NCBI GenBank assembly: GCA_946481465.1
Contig: CAMLOC010000211.1
Location: 1-6,665 of the forward strand
Source: an uncultured Shinella sp.
GTDB taxonomy: Bacteria > Pseudomonadota > Alphaproteobacteria > Rhizobiales > Rhizobiaceae
Length of the DNA stretch: 6,665 bases
Direction of reading: 5' to 3'
Below are positions 1 to 5,996 of the stretch, piece by piece. Made by a program: the position numbers and the translations under genes. Position 1 is the stretch's first letter; each line of letters starts with the position of its first letter. The notes beneath the pieces were generated by a model, which saw nothing but the letters and a program-made list of their open reading frames with translations, was not told the origin of the DNA and did not search any database.

Positions 1-1068
1 GGCGATGTCGAAATCGAGGCCGTGCACGTCGGTGAGCAGACGCACCAGTTCGGCGACGGAAATGGCCGGGTGCGTGTCGTTGAGCTGGATCGCCACGGCA
101 TCCGGCAGCGAGGTGAAGTCCGGATATTGCTGCAGGTGGCGGCGCAGGATGTCCTGCAGCGAGGCGGAGCAGAAGAAGAATTCCTGCCGGAGGCGCAGTT
201 CCTGGCCGGCGGACGTGGCGTCGGCCGGATAGAGCACGCGCGTCAGGCTTTCCGCCCTGTTGCTCTCCTTCAGCGCGCCGATATGGTCGCCGGCGTTGAA
301 GGCGTCGAGCAGGATCGGGTCGATCGGGTTCGCGGCCCAAAGGCGCAGGGTGTTGACGCGCTTGGCCCGCCAGCCCACCGCCGGGGTATCGAAGGCCGTG
401 GCAATGACGCGCTCGGCCGGCTTCCAGACGAAACGCTGCTTGTCCTCGCCGATGTTGATCGTCTCGACGGCGCCGCCGAAGCCGATCTCGTAGGAGCTTT
501 CGCGCCGCTCGAACTCCCAGGGGTTGCCGTGGGCAAGCCAGGTCTCCGGCAGTTCCACCTGCCAGCCGTCCGCCATCTGCTGGCGGAACAGGCCGTGCAC
601 GTAGCGGATGCCGTAGCCGTAGGCCGGCACGTCGACCGTCGCCATGCTCTCCATGAAACAGGCGGCAAGGCGCCCGAGGCCGCCATTGCCGAGGGCGGCG
701 TCCGGTTCCAGTTCGGCGATGACGTCGAGGTCGACGCCGAGCGAGGCGAGCGCGTGGCGCATCTCGTCCATGATGCCGATATTCGTCATGGCGTCGCGCA
801 TCAGGCGGCCGATGAGGAATTCGAGCGACAGGTAGTAGACCCGCTTTGCGCCCGTGGCATAGGTCCGGCGGGTAGAATCCATCCACTTGTCGGTGATGCG
901 GTCGCGGGCGACGAGGATGGCGGCGGTCAGCCAGTCATGCGGCTTGGCGACCTTGGGGTCCTTGCCGATGCGGTATTTGAGACGCTCCAGGAGTTCGGTC
1001 GCGAGCTGTTCGCGATCCGAGGATCGGGGGGCGGGGGCGAGATCGTTGTTGGTAACCCGGTTCATCAT
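1..1068 (-). CDS. glgP: Glycogen/starch/alpha-glucan phosphorylase, N-terminal part (runs off the left edge)
   Basis: This is the N-terminal 356 residues of a GT35 phosphorylase, which releases glucose-1-phosphate from alpha-1,4-glucan chain ends in the cytoplasm using pyridoxal phosphate. Family members are about 800-850 residues, so somewhat under half is here. The catalytic C-terminal half, with the PLP lysine, lies outside the window. Conserved blocks are YYLSLEFLIGR (78-88), ALGNGGLGRLAACFMES (125-141), the RYVHGLF segment (155-161), LRLWAA (241-246), RQEFFFCSASLQDI (294-307) and IQLNDTHPAISVAELVR (327-343). The frame is open to base 1. Two adjacent ATGs (1066-1068 and 1063-1065) could start it. 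A purine-rich AGGGGG at 1080-1085 lies 11 bases before the first and 14 before the second, so I chose the first. It has its own leader behind the terminator of the upstream gene, so it probably begins a transcript. In rhizobia glgP is often followed by glgB, glgC, glgA and pgm, but this cannot be seen here. Confidence 0.97.
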   Translation of the reverse strand, partial: MMNRVTNNDLAPAPRSSDREQLATELLERLKYRIGKDPKVAKPHDWLTAAILVARDRITDKWMDSTRRTYATGAKRVYYLSLEFLIGRLMRDAMTNIGIMDEMRHALASLGVDLDVIAELEPDAALGNGGLGRLAACFMESMATVDVPAYGYGIRYVHGLFRQQMADGWQVELPETWLAHGNPWEFERRESSYEIGFGGAVETINIGEDKQRFVWKPAERVIATAFDTPAVGWRAKRVNTLRLWAANPIDPILLDAFNAGDHIGALKESNRAESLTRVLYPADATSAGQELRLRQEFFFCSASLQDILRRHLQQYPDFTSLPDAVAIQLNDTHPAISVAELVRLLTDVHGLDFDIA

Positions 1069-1128
1069 GGTGAACTTTGCCCCCTCGCATTCTGTGCGTC
1101 GTTCTCGCGAAAGTCGCGTTTAAATCAA

Positions 1129-1156
1129 TTTATGCATCTATCCGAAGCGCTTGCAA
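1129..1156 (-). promoter_or_regulatory. Candidate sigma-70-type promoter for glgP
   Basis: On the minus strand a TTGCAA hexamer (1151-1156, four of six matches to TTGACA) is separated by 16 bases from CATAAA (1129-1134, four of six matches to TATAAT). Transcription from here would give a leader of about 55 bases before the glgP ATG. The leader contains a small CGCGA-CTT-TCGCG hairpin at 1106-1118. The stretch between the upstream terminator and glgP is clearly richer in A and T than the coding DNA. The matches are modest, so this is only a candidate. Confidence 0.25.
1145..1152. promoter_or_regulatory. AAGCGCTT palindrome, possible LacI-family operator in the glgP leader
   Basis: A perfect 8-base palindrome, AAGCGCTT, overlaps the candidate -35 hexamer of glgP by two bases. 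LacI/GalR-family sugar regulators typically bind palindromes with an AA-CG/GC-TT core of this form. The symmetry does not extend beyond these 8 bases, whereas real operators usually show 12-16 bases of partial symmetry. No regulator gene is visible in the window. Repression of glgP by a sugar-responsive regulator would be plausible but is inference. Confidence 0.2.
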
Positions 1157-1216
1157 CATGCTTTTCAAGAAAGGCGGCCTGCATTTTCGACATGCCTGAA
1201 ACACGTTGAATATACG

Positions 1217-1246
1217 AAAAAACCCGCCGGGCGGGCCCTGCGGGTT
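1217..1246 (-). terminator. Intrinsic terminator downstream of the TadG-like gene
   Basis: Read on the minus strand, AACCCGC (1240-1246) pairs perfectly with GCGGGTT (1221-1227) around a 12-base GC-rich loop. The transcript then has a run of six T (1217-1222) that starts inside the stem. The hairpin begins 27 bases after the stop codon of the TadG-like gene (TAA, 1274-1276), the expected place for a Rho-independent terminator. It separates that gene from glgP. Confidence 0.8.
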
Positions 1247-1273
1247 CTGCATTTTCTAAGGGCGGAATGCCGC

Positions 1274-2509
1274 TTATTTGGTCAGGCGCGACACCACGGC
1301 GGAGGTCCGCTCGCCGATCACCTTGAAGGCCGCGACCAGGGCCGCCATGTTCTCGGCCTGGAAATAGTGCGATGCGCTCGATGCACATTCCTTCAGCAGA
1401 TTCTGGCCGCGGGTCGGCGCCATGAAGGCGACGGTGTAGACCTCCATGCCGTCGTTCTTGGCGGCGGTGCAGGTCGCCTTGGTGCTCGTGTCGTCGGATG
1501 TGCTGTTGTTGTCGCCGTCCGTCATGAAGACGAGATATTTGGTCGGGACCTGGCCGTTCTTGTTCTTGTGCGCCTTGTCTTCGGAGGCCTTGCCCAGCCT
1601 GTTGTAGGCCGTCTCCATGGCTTTGCCCGAGGCGGTGCCGCCCTCCGCATTGAGCTTGTTGATGTAGTCGAGCGAATTGGTGAAACCCCAGGCCAGTGCG
1701 CTCGGCGTGTAGCTCTGCGAATCGTAGGCGATCGCGCCGGTGCGCACATAGGTGCCGGTCGGGTCCGCCGCCTGGAACTGGGTGAAGAGGCTGGCTGCCG
1801 CCAGTTTCAGGGCCGCCATCTTGGAGACGTAGCACGGGCTCGTCGGCGACACATTGCGACCCCAGTTCGATTCCGTCCAGTTGATGCAGGAAGAGACCGA
1901 GGTGTCCTTCTCGTTGGTGATCCAGGCCATCGAGCCGGACTTGTCGAGCACGAGGAACATCGAGAGGGCGTTCTTCGATTCCGTCGCGCTTTCCGCCGAG
2001 CTCGAGGCGTTCATCGTGGTCTTCGTCTGGCCGAGAAGCCGCGTGAAGGGGTTGAAGTTCATCTCGTAGCTCGTCGAGACGTCGACCTTGAAGGACTTGC
2101 CGTTGCCGACCAGCGCCGTTTCGGTGATATCGACGACGGTGGAGGCGTCGAAGTCGTATTCCTTCACGCCGTCGCTCTTGGCGCTCTTGCCCTCCGCGGA
2201 GGCCTCGTCTTCGGCTTCCTCCACGTCGGTGGCACCGTTCATCTGCACCTTCAGGAAGCGCATGGCGATGACTTTCGCCTCGGAAATGCTCTTGCCGTCA
2301 TTGGCGAGCGCCGAGGCCGCGGCGAGTGCGGCCGCGTCGGCGGCATCCTGCAGCTCGGCCTTCTTCATGACCATGGTGGTCAGGTCGATGGCCACGCCCC
2401 CGGCCGCCAGCATGACGGGGAAGACGAGGGCCGTCATCATTCCGAAATTGCCGCCGCGATCGCGCAGGAGGCGTGCGGCCCAGGTCTTTCTTTCCGTGTT
2501 CTTCGTCAT
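1274..2509 (-). CDS. TadG-like membrane protein with von Willebrand factor A domain (putative Flp pilus assembly family)
   Basis: The protein has 411 residues. A short basic N-terminus (about 1-18) is followed by the TadE/TadG-type segment GNFGMMTALVFP and a single membrane helix (about 23-45). The amphipathic Ala-rich stretch at 49-69 (ELQDAADAAALAAA) is typical of this family. An acidic Ala/Ser/Glu linker (about 95-113) follows, then a VWA domain (about 180-405). The metal-ion-dependent adhesion site looks complete: DKSGS at 189-193, the Thr of GGTASG (T292) and the Asp of MTDGD (D331). The bulk should be periplasmic or outside the cell. Four cysteines (208, 226, 347, 375) all lie in the VWA part and could form disulfides. 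The segment lacks the Glu expected five residues after a prepilin peptidase site, so cleavage is doubtful. A GGGTGA at 2516-2521, six bases before the ATG, can serve as ribosome binding site. TadG proteins belong to tad/cpa pilus systems, but no other tad gene is in the window, so a pilus role is inferred from family. Confidence 0.9.
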   Translation of the reverse strand: MTKNTERKTWAARLLRDRGGNFGMMTALVFPVMLAAGGVAIDLTTMVMKKAELQDAADAAALAAASALANDGKSISEAKVIAMRFLKVQMNGATDVEEAEDEASAEGKSAKSDGVKEYDFDASTVVDITETALVGNGKSFKVDVSTSYEMNFNPFTRLLGQTKTTMNASSSAESATESKNALSMFLVLDKSGSMAWITNEKDTSVSSCINWTESNWGRNVSPTSPCYVSKMAALKLAAASLFTQFQAADPTGTYVRTGAIAYDSQSYTPSALAWGFTNSLDYINKLNAEGGTASGKAMETAYNRLGKASEDKAHKNKNGQVPTKYLVFMTDGDNNSTSDDTSTKATCTAAKNDGMEVYTVAFMAPTRGQNLLKECASSASHYFQAENMAALVAAFKVIGERTSAVVSRLTK

Positions 2510-2553
2510 GAGAGTTCACCCGCCATCTTCATAATGTGGGGCGAAACTAGCAG

Positions 2554-2568
2554 TGAAGTGTTATTTAA
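2554..2568. promoter_or_regulatory. Possible CtrA box upstream of the TadG-like gene
   Basis: On the minus strand TTAA (2565-2568), seven bases and TTCA (2554-2557) match the alphaproteobacterial CtrA consensus TTAA-N7-TTAA at seven of eight positions. The box lies about 45-60 bases before the ATG. A weak -10-like CATTAT (2531-2536) sits closer to the gene. CtrA controls pilus genes in Caulobacter and has been tied to them in rhizobia, which fits a TadG-like target. A one-mismatch box can occur by chance in an AT-rich gap of this size. Confidence 0.25.
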
Positions 2569-2614
2569 CGGTTCGAGCGGGTGGTATAGTTTTCGTAAAA
2601 TTGCGCGGACCCTG

Positions 2615-2638
2615 AAAAACCGGCCTTTGCGGCTGTTT
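2615..2638 (-). terminator. Probable terminator of the ATP-grasp/transglutaminase operon
   Basis: On the minus strand AACAGCC, a GCAAA loop and GGCCGGTT form an imperfect hairpin. GCC pairs with GGC and AAC pairs with GTT, with an A opposite CG as an internal bulge. A run of five T (2615-2619) follows. It begins 11 bases after the transglutaminase stop codon (2650-2652). The stem is weaker than that of the terminator at 1217-1246, but position and T-run support termination. Confidence 0.5.
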
Positions 2639-2649
2639 CCAAACGGGAT

Positions 2650-3537
2650 TTATGCCGTCTGGCGCACCGGAACGACATCGACGGCCTGGTTCGTCGTGTG
2701 CTGGCCGTAGCCCTTCAGGACGCCGATGACGGGGGCGACGTCCGCATAGTCGCGGCCGTAGGCGACGACGATATGGTCGGTGCCGGCGGGAATGTCGTTG
2801 GTCGGGTCGAGCTCCATCCAGCCGTTCACCCGGCCGCACCAGTAGCGCACCCAGGCGTGCATGGCGTCCGCCCCTTCCAGCCGTTCCTTGCCTGGCGGGG
2901 GAATGGTGCGCAGGAACCCGCTGACATAGCCGGCGGGAATGCCGAGGCTCCTCAGCGCCACGATCATCACATGGGCGAAATCCTGGCAGACGCCGCGCTT
3001 CAGCTTGAAGGCCTCGCGCGGGGTGGTGTCGACGTTCGTCGCCTTCCCGTCATAGGTGAAGTCCTTGTGGATGCGTGTGCAGACGGCCGTCGCTATGGCG
3101 CGGATCGTCATGTCCGGCTTGACGATGGACCGGGCGTATTCGGCGATCTCGGGGCAATCCTTCAGCCGCGGGCTCGGGCCGGTATAGTGGTGCGGCGAGC
3201 CGGCATCGAGCGACCAGTAGTTCGCGATATCCTCGGGCAGGTCGGCGACGCGCGGGGAGAAGTCGGCGGCCGGTTCAGGCATGTCGACATGCACGCGCGC
3301 CTGCATGCGGATATCCAGCCGCTCATGCGGGTTGCGGAAGAGGACGGCGCTCATCGGGTTGTCGAAGAAGTCGTTGTGATCGACCCGTTCGCCGGGGCCG
3401 GGTGTCACGCCGACCGTGCCGGCGACGAGCCGCTGGCGGCCGCTTATCGACAGCGGCAGCACGCGCACGATGTGCCGGCCGCCGGAAACCGGCGTGTCAT
3501 AGAGGTAGCTGATATGGAGGTTGACGTCGTAGAGCAT
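2650..3537 (-). CDS. Transglutaminase-like cysteine protease family protein (COG1305 type)
   Basis: The protein has 295 residues, the usual length of the short bacterial transglutaminase-like proteins that accompany ATP-grasp/alpha-E genes. The first 85 residues or so form the beta-rich N-terminal domain of the family (YLYDTPVSGGRHIVRVLP near the start). The papain-like core follows with an intact catalytic triad: Cys184 in RGVCQDFAHV, His227 in AMHAWV and Asp244 in ELDPTND. No signal peptide or membrane segment is seen, so it is probably cytoplasmic. The family hydrolyses or transfers amide bonds; the substrate of this branch is unknown to me. The ATG follows a GAGGGGAAGG ribosome binding site (3548-3557), which lies directly after the stop codon of the upstream gene (3560-3562). 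The 22-base gap implies co-transcription. A terminator-like hairpin follows, so it is probably the last gene of the operon. Confidence 0.93.
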   Translation of the reverse strand: MLYDVNLHISYLYDTPVSGGRHIVRVLPLSISGRQRLVAGTVGVTPGPGERVDHNDFFDNPMSAVLFRNPHERLDIRMQARVHVDMPEPAADFSPRVADLPEDIANYWSLDAGSPHHYTGPSPRLKDCPEIAEYARSIVKPDMTIRAIATAVCTRIHKDFTYDGKATNVDTTPREAFKLKRGVCQDFAHVMIVALRSLGIPAGYVSGFLRTIPPPGKERLEGADAMHAWVRYWCGRVNGWMELDPTNDIPAGTDHIVVAYGRDYADVAPVIGVLKGYGQHTTNQAVDVVPVRQTA

Positions 3538-3559
3538 GGTTTCGGCGCCTTCCCCTCGC

Positions 3560-5977
3560 TCAGCTCAGATAGGTCTGTGCAAGAATGTCGGACAGTTTTT
3601 CGAGTTCCGTCTCGAAGCGCTTGTAGACCGCGTCCGTCATGGTCTCCGGCGTCATCACCGCAAGCCCCGCATGCAGCCGCATCGCCTCGCGGTAGAAGGG
3701 CGACATCTGGCCGTTGGCATAGGCGTTCGGCAGTTGCTCCACCTCGTTCTTGATCTCGTTGAGCTGGTAGAGGATCGAGCGCGGGTTGAGCGGGTCGAGC
3801 GCCAAAAGGTCGGTGACCGTCAGGCGCGCCGTCGCGACATTGTAGCGGCGGCGGTGGGTCATCACGCTGTCGCCGATCTCCAGCAGCATGTCGAGCGCGC
3901 CGTCGGGCGCGTCCTCGCCGGACATGTGGCCGAGCAGGCGCGTCATGTGCAGGCCGCGTTCGAGATAACGGCCGATGGAGAGGAAGCGCCAGCCGGTGAA
4001 ACGGTACATGTTCTCGTGCACGAGGCCGGCGAAGCCCGCGAGTTTCCGCAGGAGCACGGTCATGGCGCGCGTCGCGTCGTCGCCGGCCTCGATGCTGACA
4101 TGGAAGCGGCGGGCGGTCTTCGACAGGTCGTTCAGCGCCAGCCAGCCGTCCGGCGAGAACCGGTCGCGGATGTTGCTGGCGGAAAAGACGGCGCTGTCGA
4201 TGTTGCGGATGAGGCTCGTCGGCACGGCCTCCGCCGTGTCGATGTCGAGCGCTTCCAGGTAGTCGGTGACGTCCTTCAGCAGCGGCTGTTCGGGATTGGC
4301 ATATTCGGCGTAGCGGCCGTGCCAGGCGCGCAGGATGCGCAGGGCCCCTTCCGCTCGCTCGATATAGCGGCCGAGCCAGAAGAGGTTGTCGGCCGCGCGG
4401 CTCGGCAGGCTGCCGGGCATGTTGCGGGTGAAGACCTCTTCCGCCGGCAGCAGCGTGGTGCGCTCGACGGGCTTCGGGCTGACGATCCAGACGTCGGCGG
4501 CCGATCCCCCCTCCTGCATGGCGATGGCCGCGACATTGTCGCCGGCGCCGATGCGGGCGAAGCCGCCGGGCATGATCTGCCAGCCGTCGCGCGTGCGGGC
4601 GGCGAAGACGCGCAGCGACATGGGTCGCGGCACGAGCTTGCCGTCGACGAAGGCGGGCGTGGTGGAAAGCGTCACGGCCTCCTGGCCGACGAGCTTGGCG
4701 CCGTCGGAGGCCAGCCATTCGGTGATCGATTGCCTGGCGGTGTCGCGCAGCGTGGAGCCGAGCACGGACTGCTCGTTGTCGTCGAAGAAGGGGCGGGTCG
4801 AATAGGCCGGGCCGATGACCATGCGCTCGATATGGGCCGCGACATGCGCGCGCTCCTCCTTCTGGCCGCACCACCAGGTGGCGACGGACGGCAGGAGCTG
4901 GTCCTCTCCCAGAAGCTCGCGACAGATGTTCGGCAGGAAGGCGAGGAAGGCGCGGGTCTCGACGATGCCGGCGCCGAGCGCGTTGACGAAGGTGACGGAG
5001 CCGGAGCGCAGCGCCTCGACCATGCCGGGCGTGCCGATATGGGAATTCTGGTTCAGCTCCAAGGGGTCGGCGAAGGCGGCGTCGAGGCGGCGCCAGAGCA
5101 CGCCCACGGGCTTGAGGCCCGCGACGGTGCGCACCATCACCTTGCCGCCGACGACCGTCAGGTCCTCGCCCTCCAGCAGCATGAAGCCGAGGTAGCGGGC
5201 GATATAGGCGTGTTCGAAATAGGTCTCGTTGGCAAGGCCCGGCGTCAGGACGGCGATACGGTCCTCGGCCGGCTTGTTGGCCTGCAGCGTGTTGCGGAAG
5301 GCGCCGAAGAAGCCGGCGAGGCGATGGGCGTGGGTCTCCGCATAGACGTCGGAGAAGGCGCGCGTCGTCGCCACGCGGTTTTCCAGCGCGAAGCCGGCGC
5401 CGGAGGGGGCCTGCGTGCGGTCGGAGAGCACCCACCAGTTGCCGTCAGGCCCGCGGCCGATCTCGAAGGAGACGAAATGCAGGAAATGCCGGCCGGCCGG
5501 ATGTACGCCGACAAGAGGGCGCAGGAACTCGCTGTTGGAGGCCACGAGGGCGGGGGGCAGGAGACCGTTCGCGACAAGCTCGTTCTTGCCGTAGATGTCG
5601 GCGACGACGGCCTCCAGCAGTTCGGCGCGCTGGATGAGGCCGCGTGAAAGGGTGGCCCATTCGGCTTCGTCGATCAGCACCGGAATGTGCGAGAGCGGCC
5701 AGGCCCGCTCGCCGCCGGCCTCCTTGCCATAGGCGCGGAAGAAGACGCCGGCATCGCGCAGATAGCGGTCGGCGCGGGCGAAACGGCCGGCAAGCTCCGC
5801 CTCGTCCATGCGGCCGAGTGCGGACAGGAAACGTCGCCAGACGGGGCGCACCACGCCGTCGGGGCCGACCATCTCGTCGGCCACGCCCGCAAGCGGCGCA
5901 TAGGCGCGCGCCGGTGCATCCGCCGCCCCGGCCGTCCTGCGTTCCGCCTCGACACTCGTGGTCTTCAATCCATTCAC
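3560..5977 (-). CDS. Circularly permuted ATP-grasp / alpha-E domain fusion protein (predicted amidoligase)
   Basis: This is an 805-codon fusion of two families often encoded separately. The circularly permuted ATP-grasp part (COG2308/DUF404-DUF407 type) spans about 70-500, with WWVLSDRTQAPSGAGFALEN (181-200), WRRLD (295-299), DPLELNQNSHIGTPG (304-318), NALGAGIVE (332-340) and LPSVATWWCG (362-371). The alpha-E part (COG2307/DUF403 type) spans about 520-800. Its two halves each carry a related motif, LFWLGRYIERAE (532-543) and FLSIGRYLERG (665-675), plus LDPLNPRSILYQL (727-739). ATP-grasp enzymes form amide bonds through acyl-phosphates; that this one makes a peptide or tag is a comparative-genomics prediction. 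No signal peptide or membrane helix is seen, so it is probably cytoplasmic. The given 5' end is a GTG whose first base belongs to the only good ribosome binding site, AGGAG (5977-5981). An in-frame TTG at 5966-5968, eight bases after that site, is the better start and gives 802 residues. The gene lies 19 bases after the DUF2126 stop. Confidence 0.95.
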   Translation of the reverse strand: MNGLKTTSVEAERRTAGAADAPARAYAPLAGVADEMVGPDGVVRPVWRRFLSALGRMDEAELAGRFARADRYLRDAGVFFRAYGKEAGGERAWPLSHIPVLIDEAEWATLSRGLIQRAELLEAVVADIYGKNELVANGLLPPALVASNSEFLRPLVGVHPAGRHFLHFVSFEIGRGPDGNWWVLSDRTQAPSGAGFALENRVATTRAFSDVYAETHAHRLAGFFGAFRNTLQANKPAEDRIAVLTPGLANETYFEHAYIARYLGFMLLEGEDLTVVGGKVMVRTVAGLKPVGVLWRRLDAAFADPLELNQNSHIGTPGMVEALRSGSVTFVNALGAGIVETRAFLAFLPNICRELLGEDQLLPSVATWWCGQKEERAHVAAHIERMVIGPAYSTRPFFDDNEQSVLGSTLRDTARQSITEWLASDGAKLVGQEAVTLSTTPAFVDGKLVPRPMSLRVFAARTRDGWQIMPGGFARIGAGDNVAAIAMQEGGSAADVWIVSPKPVERTTLLPAEEVFTRNMPGSLPSRAADNLFWLGRYIERAEGALRILRAWHGRYAEYANPEQPLLKDVTDYLEALDIDTAEAVPTSLIRNIDSAVFSASNIRDRFSPDGWLALNDLSKTARRFHVSIEAGDDATRAMTVLLRKLAGFAGLVHENMYRFTGWRFLSIGRYLERGLHMTRLLGHMSGEDAPDGALDMLLEIGDSVMTHRRRYNVATARLTVTDLLALDPLNPRSILYQLNEIKNEVEQLPNAYANGQMSPFYREAMRLHAGLAVMTPETMTDAVYKRFETELEKLSDILAQTYLS

Positions 5978-5988
5978 TCCTGGAGGAG
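5966..5988 (-). promoter_or_regulatory. Ribosome binding site in a small hairpin, deciding the start of the ATP-grasp/alpha-E gene
   Basis: On the minus strand AGGAG (5977-5981) is the only strong Shine-Dalgarno match before this gene. CTCC (5985-5988) can pair with GGAG (5977-5980) around a TCCA loop and mask it. The hairpin begins eight bases after the DUF2126 stop codon (5997-5999), inside the footprint of a terminating ribosome. Three candidate starts follow. GTG (5975-5977) overlaps the site. ATG (5971-5973) opens a two-codon frame ending in TGA. TTG (5966-5968) is correctly spaced and in frame with the protein. Confidence 0.45.
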
Positions 5989-5996
5989 GCTAAATA

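Noticed and set aside
1106..1118. CGCGA-AAG-TCGCG hairpin in the glgP leader considered as a riboswitch or attenuator
   Set aside because: It is a single 5-base-pair stem with no T-run, alternative pairing or known riboswitch motif. It is noted only as part of the leader.
22..1209. A 395-codon plus-strand open frame opposite glgP
   Set aside because: It runs through the glgP leader and has no family resemblance. The minus strand encodes unmistakable phosphorylase motifs over the same bases.
1125..1835. A 236-codon minus-strand frame reading across the end of the TadG-like gene into the intergenic region
   Set aside because: It is out of phase with the VWA domain, rich in Gly, Arg and Gln, and reads through the terminator. 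It is a shadow frame.
2561..2570. GTTA-TT-TAAC inverted repeat in the TadG-like leader considered as an operator
   Set aside because: The arms are only four bases with no extension, and the sequence overlaps the possible CtrA half site, which explains it equally well.
1151..2710. A 519-codon plus-strand open frame opposite the TadG-like gene
   Set aside because: It crosses the terminator, the leader and the intergenic gap, has no recognisable motif, and lies opposite a VWA gene with an intact metal site.
3444..5435. A 663-codon minus-strand frame overlapping the same gene in another phase
   Set aside because: It is extremely rich in Arg, Pro and Ala, has no domain motifs, and overlaps two well-supported genes. 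It is an out-of-phase shadow.
3536..5647. A 703-codon plus-strand open frame opposite the ATP-grasp/alpha-E gene
   Set aside because: Its product shows no recognisable family and has the Arg/Gly/Ala/Val-rich bias typical of the antisense of GC-rich coding DNA. The opposite strand has clear conserved motifs throughout. It is a shadow frame.
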